Shown in pieces: positions 54,165 through 63,511 of a stretch of 64,000 bases of DNA. Position 1 is the first letter of the stretch. Every line of letters begins with the position of its first letter. The DNA is taken from NCBI RefSeq assembly GCF_040545475.1, contig NZ_JBEPMA010000010.1, positions 5,352 to 69,351 on the forward strand, written 5' to 3'. Source of the DNA: Peptoniphilus_A olsenii (GTDB lineage: Bacteria > Bacillota > Clostridia > Tissierellales > Peptoniphilaceae). Below the pieces are notes generated by a model, which was not told the DNA's origin, ran no database searches, and saw nothing but the letters and a program-made list of their open reading frames with translations. Both the position numbers and the translations under genes were made by a program.

Positions 54165-56591
54165 ATGAACAAGAAATTACAAAAAGTTGTATCATCTATT
54201 GTATTATCTTCAATGATGCTAACAAATACAGTTTTTGCTGCATCTAGTGTAATTAACAAATCAGAAACAGTTTATGTAATTAAAGAAGATGAAGAAATTA
54301 AAGACAAGACTGTGTCAGTTTGGTTAAATTCAGAAGATAATATTGTGGGCAGAGATAAAACTAATCTTAAAAATATTAAAAATTTAAAAACTGATGAAAA
54401 AATAAAAGATGAAGAAGGATATATCAATTGGGAAGAAAATAAAAAAGATATCTATTATCAAGGGAAAAGTGAAGAAGAATTACCAGTCGATATAGTAGTA
54501 GAATACTACCTCGATGGACAAAAAACTACTAATAAAGAGCTTGATGGTAAAAGTGGTCATTTAAAAATTGTTCTATCTGCAGAGAATAATAAATATGTAA
54601 TCAAAAACATTGGTGGCAAAAACATGAAAGTTTATGCACCTTTTACTGTAGTCAGTGCAATGAGTTTTAGTCAAGATATTGCTTCAAATATTGAAACTAG
54701 CGATTCAAAAGTTGCTAAAGACGGAAAAAATGAAGTCATAACAACAGTTTTAACTCCTGGACTTAGAGAAAATTTTAAGTCAATCTTTGAGGATAGACAA
54801 ATGGAGGAATTCAAAGATAAAGCCATAATAGAGATGGATGTTAAGGACTATGAACCTATTGAGGTATATACTGTTATCTCAAATGAGCTTTTTCAAAACA
54901 AAGCTGATATCGAATCTATAGATAAATTAAGAGACGGGATTAGAGAACTTGAAGATAATTCTCAAAAACTTGTTGATGCATCAATTAAATTATCTGATGC
55001 CCAAGGTAAATTAAATGAAGGTATAGACGATTTAGGCGATGGAGTAGTTAAACTTCATGATGGCTCACAAGAACTTTATGATAAATCTGGTGAGTTAGAA
55101 AATAAATTTGATGAAGTGATAGAAAAAGTTAAGCCAGTACCAGGATATGTAGCTGAAATGGATGATGGAAGTAGCAAACTGACATCTGGAATAAACGAAT
55201 ACACATCTGCGGTAGGAAAAATGAATGACAATACAGGCAAGATGAAAGATGGAGCAAGAGAATTAGCTAAAGGTTCAGCAGAACTTGATAATGGTTTGGG
55301 TAAATTAAAAGATGCAACTACAGAACTTAGAAAAGGTTCATCAAAATTAAGTCAAGCAGATGAACTTAAAGAGCAGCTACTTAAAAAATTAGTTGAACTA
55401 AAAAATGGTATAGGTCAACTAAATACTGGTGCCGATAAATTACATGCTGGTACTGTAGAAGCTGTAGAAAGTTCAAACAAATTAGCTGCTGGCAATGAAA
55501 AATTTAATTCTAATCTTCAAATGATGAATGAAAAAGTACAGTCAATTTTAGTTCCAGACTTATCGGGTTTATCTTCATTAAATATAGAAAGTGATTTAAG
55601 AAATATTGGAGCTAGTGCAAATAACATAGGTGCATCTGCTGGAGAAATGGGTCAAGCTATATCTATACTAAGTAATGTCGAAGATCCTACCGGACAGGTA
55701 GCACAAGCTATTTCAATATTACAAGGAACCGCACGAAACATTGGTCAAGAAGCAAACCAAATTGGTTCTTCTGCTAAGAATATTGGAGCTGCAGCTCAAA
55801 ATATTGGTGGTGCAGGTGGAGATATATCTTCAAAATTGGGTCAAATAGCTGAATTAAAAGTGGGCATTAATAAACTAGCTTCTGCTTCAAACCAAATTAA
55901 TTCTGGCATACAACAATTACCTTCGGGTTTGACAAAACTTGAAAATGGCACAAAAAAACTTTCTAGTGGTTCTAATGAAATTTACACATCTTTAGAGCAA
56001 GGAATTGCACAAATAACTAGTCAAATGGATACATCACAACTTTTAAAACTATCTGATGCACTTGTGAAATTAGATGATGCTACAGGACAATTAAAAGACG
56101 GTTCAACTAAACTTCGTGAAGGAACAGAACAAAGTGAAGAAGCAGTAGGAATGCTTGCATCAGCAATAACTGAACTTGATTACAATTCAGATAAATTAAA
56201 TAGTGGTGCGACAGATTTATCTAATGGGCTCCATGAATTTAGAGATAAATCTAAAATGTTTAATGATTTTCCAAGACTCAAAACAGAAGGTCTTTCTCCA
56301 ATGCGTGATGGCATTAGAAAGCTAAACACCGGTATATATGATTTGAACGAAGGAAGCGTTAAATTAAAAGATGGTGGCGATGTTATAGATGATGCTATGA
56401 GAAAATTCAGCGAAAAACTTCAAGAATTTAAACAAAAAGGAATCAATGAATTAGATAATAAGACAAAAGAATTACCTGAATTTAAAGCAATCGTAGATAC
56501 TATGGCAGATTTTGCTCATGAAGAAAATTCATTTACAGGAACAAGCGAAGGATTTGACACTAAGTTTAGGATTATCGAAAAAATAAAATAA
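54165..56591 (+). CDS. Secreted coiled-coil repeat protein associated with an MMPL exporter
   Basis: 808 residues. A signal peptide (VVSSIVLSSMMLTNTVFAAS) is followed by a beta-rich N-terminal domain to about residue 240 and then by about 450 residues of 7-residue-like repeats with G-x-x-x-L steps, such as LDNGLGKLKDATTELRKGSS and LKDGSTKLREGTEQ. A middle section is rich in IGASAGEMGQA-type turns. This resembles the YhgE/Pip-type proteins found next to MMPL exporters. Its role is probably as an extracytoplasmic partner. It starts 12 bp after the exporter stop, with AAAAGGAGAAG. Confidence 0.65.
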   Translation: MNKKLQKVVSSIVLSSMMLTNTVFAASSVINKSETVYVIKEDEEIKDKTVSVWLNSEDNIVGRDKTNLKNIKNLKTDEKIKDEEGYINWEENKKDIYYQGKSEEELPVDIVVEYYLDGQKTTNKELDGKSGHLKIVLSAENNKYVIKNIGGKNMKVYAPFTVVSAMSFSQDIASNIETSDSKVAKDGKNEVITTVLTPGLRENFKSIFEDRQMEEFKDKAIIEMDVKDYEPIEVYTVISNELFQNKADIESIDKLRDGIRELEDNSQKLVDASIKLSDAQGKLNEGIDDLGDGVVKLHDGSQELYDKSGELENKFDEVIEKVKPVPGYVAEMDDGSSKLTSGINEYTSAVGKMNDNTGKMKDGARELAKGSAELDNGLGKLKDATTELRKGSSKLSQADELKEQLLKKLVELKNGIGQLNTGADKLHAGTVEAVESSNKLAAGNEKFNSNLQMMNEKVQSILVPDLSGLSSLNIESDLRNIGASANNIGASAGEMGQAISILSNVEDPTGQVAQAISILQGTARNIGQEANQIGSSAKNIGAAAQNIGGAGGDISSKLGQIAELKVGINKLASASNQINSGIQQLPSGLTKLENGTKKLSSGSNEIYTSLEQGIAQITSQMDTSQLLKLSDALVKLDDATGQLKDGSTKLREGTEQSEEAVGMLASAITELDYNSDKLNSGATDLSNGLHEFRDKSKMFNDFPRLKTEGLSPMRDGIRKLNTGIYDLNEGSVKLKDGGDVIDDAMRKFSEKLQEFKQKGINELDNKTKELPEFKAIVDTMADFAHEENSFTGTSEGFDTKFRIIEKIK

Positions 56592-56603
56592 TAAGTATTG
56601 ATG

Positions 56604-56630
56604 AAAGGGCTATGTTAAATAGTCCTTTTT
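56604..56630 (+). terminator. Terminator of the TetR-exporter operon
   Basis: AAAGGGCTAT and ATAGTCCTTTTT pair with one wobble around GTTAA, followed by T residues. Confidence 0.75.
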
Positions 56631-56743
56631 GTGTTAATAGCTATAAAATAATTATCATTAATAATAATAGTTTTGACAAAAATATAAAAGCATTTTTACA
56701 AATTTTATTTAATATTAATACATAATATAAATGAGGTGATAGT

Positions 56744-57433
56744 ATGAAAATTTATGCACATAGAGGTTTTAGTTCAAAATTTATTGAAAACACCAAGTCT
56801 TCTTTTGAAGCATGTGTAGATTTAAATATTCATGGGATAGAAATAGATGTCCAGTATTCTTTGGATAAAAAGGTCGTAGTGATACATGATGAAGATACAA
56901 AAAGACTTTTAGGTATAAAAAATTTTATCAAAGATATGACTTATAATGAGCTCTCTAAATTAAATGTTTTAGATGGGCATGAGAAACCTATCTTGCTAGA
57001 GGAATATCTAAATATAATTGAAGATACTTCTCTTGTTACAAATGTTGAGCTAAAGACTTCTGTCTTTGAATACGATGGAATAGAAAGAGATGTTTTTAAT
57101 ATTTTTAAGAAAAGAAATATGCTCCATAGACTTTTAATTTCGAGTTTTAATCACAATAGTTTAATTAAATTTCGAAAGCTCACAAGCGATGTTCCAATTG
57201 CATGTTTAGAATCTTCTAGATTAATAGAACCTTGGGAATATTTGTATAATTATGGTATCGATTATTTTCACCCTTTATATATGACTATGGATAAAGAAAC
57301 AGTAGATAAGCTGCATGATAAAAATATCAAAGTAAATGTATGGACAGTAAATGATAAAAAAAGTTATAATTGTATGAAAAAAATTGGAGTAGATGGAGTT
57401 ATTACAAATTATCCTGATTTACAATTTGAATAG
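56744..57433 (+). CDS. ugpQ: Glycerophosphodiester phosphodiesterase
   Basis: 229-residue GDPD-family TIM barrel. Catalytic and metal residues are visible: H6 and R7 (AHRG), E15 and N16 (ENT), E33 and D35 (EIDV), H48 and D49. It hydrolyses glycerophosphodiesters to glycerol-3-phosphate and an alcohol. No signal peptide, so cytoplasmic. It converges with a ugp-type importer, whose product it could process. GAGGTGAT precedes the ATG. Confidence 0.92.
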   Translation: MKIYAHRGFSSKFIENTKSSFEACVDLNIHGIEIDVQYSLDKKVVVIHDEDTKRLLGIKNFIKDMTYNELSKLNVLDGHEKPILLEEYLNIIEDTSLVTNVELKTSVFEYDGIERDVFNIFKKRNMLHRLLISSFNHNSLIKFRKLTSDVPIACLESSRLIEPWEYLYNYGIDYFHPLYMTMDKETVDKLHDKNIKVNVWTVNDKKSYNCMKKIGVDGVITNYPDLQFE

Positions 57434-57533
57434 TAAAGTTGTTTAAAATTATCGTTTTTTCATTTATTTTTAATTTTTATAAAAAATGCGAAAACTATAT
57501 TATGAATTAAAATTCTAATTAATGGTAAATTAA

Positions 57534-57572
57534 AAATACATTGTTCTGTAATTTTAACGAAACAATGTATTT
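57534..57572. terminator. Terminator between ugpQ and the ugp importer
   Basis: AAATACATTGTT and AACAATGTATTT form a 12-bp stem with TTTTT on the plus strand and AAAA-rich flanks, able to end both convergent transcripts. Confidence 0.8.
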
Positions 57573-57577
57573 TTTGT

Positions 57578-58681
57578 TTATCTTTTTGGAAATATTATAG
57601 TTTTTTCACTATCTTTCATGAATACGAATATTTTATTTAAGTCTATTCCAACTTTGCACCTATTATTAATATCGATATTTTCTTCGGGATTAAAACGCAT
57701 AATGATAGGATTTGTCGACTCGTCAGCTGTTGCGTATGCATAAATATCGCTTCCCATGTATTCTACATTCGAGAATAATAGGTCAATTTCTGAATTTTCG
57801 TCTACATAGAAATCCTCGCTCCTGATTCCAATATAATATTTATCCCCTGGAACTATATATTTATAATCTTCTTTTCTACTTTTTGGAATTTCAATGAGAG
57901 TATTAAATAATTTTAGATATATTTTGTCATCTTTTATATTAAATTCACTCTCAAATATATTCATCTTTGGAGTACCTATAAATTCTGCAACGAATTTATT
58001 ATTGGGCCTGTAATATAAGTTTAGGGGTGTGTCAAACTGTTCGAGTACTCCTGAATTTAGGACTGCAATTCTATCGCCCATAGTCATGGCCTCTGTTTGA
58101 TCGTGAGTAACATAAATAAATGTTGTGTCGAGCTTTTTGTGCAAGTTTACAATTTCACTTCTCATCTCTACTCTTAATTTTGCATCTAAGTTAGAGAGTG
58201 GTTCATCAAGTAGAAATACTTTTGGGTTTCTAACCATTGCTCTTCCTAATGCAACTCTCTGTCTTTGACCGCCCGATAATTGTGCGGGTTTTTTGTCAAG
58301 TAATTTTCCAAGTTGGAGTGAATTTGCTATATTCGATACTTTATTATTTATATTTTCCTTTGAAACTTTATGCATTTTAAGAGGAAATGCGATATTTTCT
58401 CTTACACTCATATGTGGATAAAGTGCATATGACTGAAATACCATTGCTATATCTCTATCTTTAGGACTGACTTCATTTACTACATCTTCATCTATTTTTA
58501 TTTTGCCAGAACTTATTTTTTCAAGCCCTGCTATCATTCTAAGAGTGGTAGATTTTCCGCAACCACTAGGACCTACTAAAACTATAAATTCTTTATCTTT
58601 GATATCTAAATTAATATTTTTGACGGCCCTATAGCCGTCTTCATATTCTTTAACTACATTTTCTAATTTTACATTTGCCAT
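57578..58681 (-). CDS. ugpC: ABC importer ATPase of the UgpC/MalK type
   Basis: 367 residues. Walker A GPSGCGKST at 37-45, signature LSGGQRQRVALGRA, Walker B VFLLDEPLSNLDAKLR and the H-loop VTHDQTEAMTMG are intact; residues after 240 are the OB-fold regulatory domain of sugar importers. It powers the adjacent permeases UgpA and UgpE. It starts 7 bp after ugpE. The family often serves several importers. Confidence 0.93.
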   Translation of the reverse strand: MANVKLENVVKEYEDGYRAVKNINLDIKDKEFIVLVGPSGCGKSTTLRMIAGLEKISSGKIKIDEDVVNEVSPKDRDIAMVFQSYALYPHMSVRENIAFPLKMHKVSKENINNKVSNIANSLQLGKLLDKKPAQLSGGQRQRVALGRAMVRNPKVFLLDEPLSNLDAKLRVEMRSEIVNLHKKLDTTFIYVTHDQTEAMTMGDRIAVLNSGVLEQFDTPLNLYYRPNNKFVAEFIGTPKMNIFESEFNIKDDKIYLKLFNTLIEIPKSRKEDYKYIVPGDKYYIGIRSEDFYVDENSEIDLLFSNVEYMGSDIYAYATADESTNPIIMRFNPEENIDINNRCKVGIDLNKIFVFMKDSEKTIIFPKR

Positions 58682-58688
58682 ATTTACC

Positions 58689-59567
58689 TCAACCTTTTAC
58701 TGCCCCCGTAGTTAAGCCTCTAATCATATTTTTTCTAGCAAAAAAGAAAATCACAAGAGAAGGTATCATGCATATAACTACTCCTGCAATCATCAAGACC
58801 ATTGACTGTGAGTCGGCAGAATTTAACATACTTATTCCAATTTGAACTGTTCTATATTCGTCTGAACCTGTTATTAAAAGAGGCCACATATACATATTCC
58901 AAGCTCCTAGAAAAGATGCAACACTCAGTGCCCCAATAACAGGACGTGAAATAGGTATTAATATTTTTAATATAAATTTTAAATCGCTACAGCCATCAAT
59001 ATTGGCAGATTCATATATTTCCATCGGAAAAGATTGGAAAGCTTGTCTAAATAGAAATATTCCCATGGCAGTTGTGAGATAGGGAAGTACCAAACCGATA
59101 TAAGTATTAGTAAGCCCCCAGCCACTTACCATCAAGAAATTTGATATTATCGTAGCCTCACCAGGAATCATCATTGTTGACATTATTATTGCAAATAAAA
59201 TTGCTTTAAATTTAAATTTTAAAAAATGAAAAGCAAAAGCAGCAATTATGGCAGTTCCTATTTGAGATACCATAATAACTGTAGATACTAAAAAAGAATT
59301 CAAAATATATAGCCCAATTGGTGCAATTTCAAATACATCCAAGTAGTTTTGGATTGTTGGATTTGATGTAAAAATTGATGGGCTTTGTGAATATATTTCG
59401 CTTGATGGCTTTAGGCTCATTCCCAGTGCGTAAATTAATGGAAAAAGCACTATAATCGCCAAGATAATATTTAGTAATAACCTTATAAATTTGCCAAAGT
59501 TATTTTGTGAAATATTTCTTTTTTTATTGGCAGTAACAAATTTTTTATTCAATTTAACTTTTTGCAT
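58689..59567 (-). CDS. ugpE: ABC importer permease of the UgpE type
   Basis: 292 residues with six membrane segments. The EAA-loop is IYESANIDGCSDLKFILKI and the family feature MMIPGEATIISNFLMVSGWG is present. It overlaps ugpA by 14 bp. It forms the transmembrane pore with UgpA. Confidence 0.92.
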   Translation of the reverse strand: MQKVKLNKKFVTANKKRNISQNNFGKFIRLLLNIILAIIVLFPLIYALGMSLKPSSEIYSQSPSIFTSNPTIQNYLDVFEIAPIGLYILNSFLVSTVIMVSQIGTAIIAAFAFHFLKFKFKAILFAIIMSTMMIPGEATIISNFLMVSGWGLTNTYIGLVLPYLTTAMGIFLFRQAFQSFPMEIYESANIDGCSDLKFILKILIPISRPVIGALSVASFLGAWNMYMWPLLITGSDEYRTVQIGISMLNSADSQSMVLMIAGVVICMIPSLVIFFFARKNMIRGLTTGAVKG

Positions 59568-60414
59568 TTACAGCACCATTCTTTTTAAATATTATTAGAG
59601 TAAGAAACATAATTATAATAAATAAAATTATTGACTCGGCCGATGCTAAATCATATCTATAATTCATAAAAGCATTTTTATAAATATCATGCACTATTAC
59701 ATTTGTAGATTCTCCAGGGCCGCCGCCTGTCAACAATTTGATTTGAGCAAATGATTGAAAGGCATTTATTATATTGGTAACAACTACGAAAAATATTATA
59801 GGTCCTAGAGAAGGTATAGTGATATGAATAAATTCATTTAGACTATCTGCACCATCTATTTGTGCCGATTCATAAAGAGATTCATCTATACCAGAAAGAC
59901 CAGCACTAAAATATAGAAAGTTCATACCGCTGTTTAGCCAACCAGTTAGTATGCCAATACTTAAAAGGGCTAATTTAGGATCTACAAGCCAATTGACTTT
60001 GCTATTTAATAAAATATTTACTATACCTATAGACTGATTCAACATAACTTTAAAAACAAGAGCCATTCCACTTGATGCTATTGCCATAGGGAGTGCATAT
60101 AGTGTTGTAAAAACTTTTATGCCTGGAAAAGTTTTTTGACAAAGCATAGCTGTGACAAAACCTAATAATACTCCAATAATTACAACTATAATTACGTATA
60201 GTAATGTTACTAAGATTGAATTGTAAAATGAACTGCTGTTAAAAAGTTCGATATAGTTTTTTAATCCCACAAAATTTTTACTTGAACCCATATTATCCGT
60301 AGAGTGCAGACTTCTAATTAGAGTCTGCACAAATGGATAAAATGTAAAAATTATAAAAATAGTCATTGCGGGAAAAAGATATAAATATGACTTTTTATTA
60401 TTTTCCCTGTTCAT
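59554..60414 (-). CDS. ugpA: ABC importer permease of the UgpA type
   Basis: 286 residues, six membrane segments. The EAA motif reads LYESAQIDGADSLNEFIHI; LTGGGPGESTNVIVHDIYK is characteristic of the MalF/UgpA group. It begins 12 bp after ugpB. Confidence 0.92.
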   Translation of the reverse strand: MNRENNKKSYLYLFPAMTIFIIFTFYPFVQTLIRSLHSTDNMGSSKNFVGLKNYIELFNSSSFYNSILVTLLYVIIVVIIGVLLGFVTAMLCQKTFPGIKVFTTLYALPMAIASSGMALVFKVMLNQSIGIVNILLNSKVNWLVDPKLALLSIGILTGWLNSGMNFLYFSAGLSGIDESLYESAQIDGADSLNEFIHITIPSLGPIIFFVVVTNIINAFQSFAQIKLLTGGGPGESTNVIVHDIYKNAFMNYRYDLASAESIILFIIIMFLTLIIFKKNGAVNAKS

Positions 60415-60425
60415 ATAATCCCTAC

Positions 60426-61760
60426 TTAATTTGATGAATTGTAATTATTAAGAGCGTCGTTTACTTCTTTTGCTATTGCTTTTGCAGCTTCTTGTGGAGT
60501 TTTATTTCCGTTTAAAACTTCTTCTACATATTTTTCTTCAATTTGTCTAGTTTCTTGATAAACTGTAGCAAGACCGCCTTGTGATTCTGGTGAAGAGTCA
60601 TGTAATTGGTCAATAGCAGTTTCGAATTGTGGGAATTTTTTGATATTTTCTTTAAACACTTCTTCATTGTGAGCGTCTACGTTGATAGGGAAATATCCAG
60701 TTTCAGCATTCCAATAAGCTTGAGATTCTGGAGATACTAAAAATTTAATAAAATCCCATGAAGCATCTTTTCTTTTGTCATCATCAGTATCTATCATATA
60801 TATAGACGCTCCACCAATAGAAACCATGCCTTTGTCAGTTTTATAAACACTTGGGAAGTATGCTGTTCCAACTTCGAAAGAATCACCAACCTCATTTAAA
60901 ATTTGTTTCAAACTTGCAGTAGAGGCAAATGTCATAGCTGAAGTTCCTGAAATAAATTCAGGTTGACCACCTTGTTTTCCTACATTTGGAGCAACACCCT
61001 TGTCGGCAAGGTCTTTCCACATGGATAAAATATTTTCCATTCCGCCATTTTCGTCAAACACAACTTTTGTAGGATTTTTTTCTCTACCATTTCCATTATC
61101 AAATACAGGAAGTTCTTGTTTTGACATAAGTTGATCTACCCACCAGCCATAAATTGACATAGAGATTGGCATTTCAACCCCGCCTTTTTCTTTTAAATCA
61201 TCTGCAATATCCATCATTTCTTCTAATGATTTTGGAGCTTCTGCTATACCAGCTTTTTCAAAAATATCTTTATTGTAATATAAAAGTGGTGTTGATGAGT
61301 TAAAAGGCATTGAATTTAATTTGCCATCAATAGTATAATAAGCAGCTAGATTTGGCTCGATTTTTGTAATATCAAAATTGTCTTTGTCTATATATTCTTG
61401 AACTGGAACAATTAGTCCAGAGTCAATCATAAATCTAGCACCAAGTTCAAAAACTTGAACTATATCTGCACCTACTTCTTTACCTGCTGACGATGCACGA
61501 AGTTTAGTTAGAGCATCATCGTATTCGCCTTGAAATTCAGCTTTTACAAAATATTTGTCTTGACTTTCGTTATATCTTTTAACAAGTTTATCAAGAGCTT
61601 TGCCATTTACACCACCCATGGAATGCCAAAAAGTAATGACAGTTTTGCCGTCTTTTTCTGCGGCAGCAGTTTCTTCATTTCCTTTTGAATTACCCTTAAC
61701 ACATGCTGTAAAAAGCATTGCAAAAACAAGAGTAATGATTAAAATAATTTTCTTTTTCAT
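60426..61760 (-). CDS. ugpB: Extracellular solute-binding lipoprotein of the UgpB type
   Basis: 444 residues. A lipoprotein signal peptide with cleavage before C20 (AMLFTAC) is followed by a solute-binding fold with VITFWHSMGGVNGKALDKLV and IPMSMSIYGWWVDQLM-like features typical of glycerol-3-phosphate binding proteins. GGAGG precedes the ATG. It is first in ugpBAEC. The G3P assignment is supported by UgpB-like sequence and the nearby glycerophosphodiesterase; another sugar or phosphate ester remains possible. Confidence 0.9.
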   Translation of the reverse strand: MKKKIILIITLVFAMLFTACVKGNSKGNEETAAAEKDGKTVITFWHSMGGVNGKALDKLVKRYNESQDKYFVKAEFQGEYDDALTKLRASSAGKEVGADIVQVFELGARFMIDSGLIVPVQEYIDKDNFDITKIEPNLAAYYTIDGKLNSMPFNSSTPLLYYNKDIFEKAGIAEAPKSLEEMMDIADDLKEKGGVEMPISMSIYGWWVDQLMSKQELPVFDNGNGREKNPTKVVFDENGGMENILSMWKDLADKGVAPNVGKQGGQPEFISGTSAMTFASTASLKQILNEVGDSFEVGTAYFPSVYKTDKGMVSIGGASIYMIDTDDDKRKDASWDFIKFLVSPESQAYWNAETGYFPINVDAHNEEVFKENIKKFPQFETAIDQLHDSSPESQGGLATVYQETRQIEEKYVEEVLNGNKTPQEAAKAIAKEVNDALNNYNSSN

Positions 61761-61906
61761 AATTCCTCCTATAGAATATAAGTATTTTATGGATAATAAA
61801 TTAACATTAAATTAATAACTTCTTATTTATAAATTGTAATAAGTGAGTAAAGGATTGATTGACTAAGTAATAATGACTTCATAATCAAGTTTAAAAACTC
61901 GGTAAT

Positions 61907-61935
61907 TTGATAACGCAAAATTATAATGATAGAAT
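61907..61935 (+). promoter_or_regulatory. Promoter of the CoA-transferase gene
   Basis: TTGATA (61907-61912) and TAGAAT (61930-61935) with a 17-bp spacer. Confidence 0.65.
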
Positions 61936-61974
61936 TAAGTTACGAATATAAAATAGTTAATAGAGAGGTTTATT

Positions 61975-63126
61975 ATGAATGCATTATCGAATTTAAAAAT
62001 TTTAGATTTCACTACACTTCTGCCAGGGCCTTTTGCGACAATGCAGTTGGCTGATATGGGCGCAGAAGTACTTAAAGTTTCATCTCCATCAAAATATGAT
62101 TTGGTACTTGAAGCTGAACCTAAAATTAAAGAGAAGTCGGCAAATTTGTTGTGGTTAAATAGAAACAAAAAAACTATGGCACTAAATTTAAAAACAGGAG
62201 AAGCCATAAAAATAGTAAAAAAATTAATTGAAGAATATGATATTTTAGTAGAGCAGTTTAGGCCAGGAGTTATGGAAAAGTTGGGGCTAGGTTATGATGA
62301 ATTAATAAAAATAAACCCAAAACTTATATACTGTTCGATAACGGGTTATGGTCAAAGTGGTGTTTTAAGTTCAAAAGCTGGTCATGATATTAACTACTTA
62401 GCAAGATCGGGTCTTATGAGTTTTAGTGGTACTAAAAAGAGTGGTCCTGTAATTTATGGAACACAAATAGCAGATATAGCCGTTGGTAGCATGAACTCAA
62501 TTGTAGCAATATTAGCCGCAGTAAATTATAGAAATTTAACAGGTAAGGGGCAGCACTTGGATATTTCAATGATGGATGGGCTACTTCCTTTTAACTCATT
62601 GAGCGGGGCACAATATCTTGGTGGGGGAGATTTACCCACAAGAGAGAGCGATTTATTAAATGGTGGCAGCAATTACGACTTTTATAAGACTAAAGATGGT
62701 AGATACTTTTCTGTGGGTTCACTTGAGAAAAAATTCTGGGACGGACTTTGTGATATACTAGAAATTGATGCAAATAGTGCAACAGATATCAGTGTAAAAG
62801 AAGAAATCAGAGAAAAGTTTATGTCAAAAGATTTTGAAGAATGGTTAGAAATTTTTAAAGACAAAGACGTGTGTGTAGAACCAGTTCTAAATTTAGATGA
62901 AGTAGTTCAAGATAAAAATATAAATGAAAGAGGACTGATTGTTGAACTTGATGTTGATGGAGAAAAAGTAAAACAGTTCGCCAGTCCAATTAAATTTTCC
63001 AAATCAAAACAAGAATATAAATTTGCAGGTAAAACTATAGGAGAGGACACTGTAGATATTATGAGAAAATTAGGTTATAGTGAAGATGAAATAGAAGATA
63101 TGAAAAATAATGATGTTTTCAAATAA
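61975..63126 (+). CDS. Family III CoA-transferase (CaiB/BaiF)
   Basis: 383 residues. Family signatures are LDFTTLLPGPFATMQLADMG, VEQFRPGVMEKLGLGYD and the catalytic D138 in KAGHDINYLARSG. These enzymes move CoA between acids by a covalent aspartyl intermediate; alpha-methylacyl-CoA racemases share this fold. Substrate unknown. GAGAGGT lies upstream of the ATG. No pathway partner adjoins it. Confidence 0.88.
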   Translation: MNALSNLKILDFTTLLPGPFATMQLADMGAEVLKVSSPSKYDLVLEAEPKIKEKSANLLWLNRNKKTMALNLKTGEAIKIVKKLIEEYDILVEQFRPGVMEKLGLGYDELIKINPKLIYCSITGYGQSGVLSSKAGHDINYLARSGLMSFSGTKKSGPVIYGTQIADIAVGSMNSIVAILAAVNYRNLTGKGQHLDISMMDGLLPFNSLSGAQYLGGGDLPTRESDLLNGGSNYDFYKTKDGRYFSVGSLEKKFWDGLCDILEIDANSATDISVKEEIREKFMSKDFEEWLEIFKDKDVCVEPVLNLDEVVQDKNINERGLIVELDVDGEKVKQFASPIKFSKSKQEYKFAGKTIGEDTVDIMRKLGYSEDEIEDMKNNDVFK

Positions 63127-63211
63127 ATTTGATAAATATTTGGATAATTTTGAAAATTTAATTTGTTTCAATTTATGCAAATAAAATTAATAGTAACTAT
63201 ATAAAAGGTTA

Positions 63212-63370
63212 TTAATAATTTTCATCAAAATCTTTAAATATTTTAAAACCTGTTGTAACTAATAGCATTGACAATATCAGCTTATATATAAAATGTTTAG
63301 AGTCACTTATCTCTAAAGAAAGAATATAAAAGATTAGAATATAGTATAATTTCTCATATAATTTTTTCAT
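63212..63370 (-). CDS. Small 52-residue membrane protein
   Basis: An ORF with GGAGG eight bases before its ATG encodes one clear membrane helix (LYYILIFYILSLEI) and a second hydrophobic stretch (LILSMLLVTTGFKIF). No family is recognised. The gap between the CoA-transferase and the IS element holds nothing else. Confidence 0.45.
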   Translation of the reverse strand: MKKLYEKLYYILIFYILSLEISDSKHFIYKLILSMLLVTTGFKIFKDFDENY

Positions 63371-63474
63371 TTGAATACCTCCATTTTAAAACTAATTCTA
63401 CATTTTTCTATAATATTAGTATAAAAAATTTATATTATAATTACAATAAAAAGAGTGATGTTAAAATTGTAGTG

Positions 63475-63506
63475 ACCCCCTAAATCCGGACATGGATTAG
63501 GGGGTA
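63475..63506 (+). other. Hairpin sequestering the transposase ribosome binding site
   Basis: ACCCCCTAAATCC pairs with GGATTAGGGGGT (one bulge). The GGGGGT arm is the only Shine-Dalgarno-like sequence before the ATG at 63512, so transcripts entering from outside would be poorly translated. Confidence 0.6.
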
Positions 63507-63511
63507 TTTTA

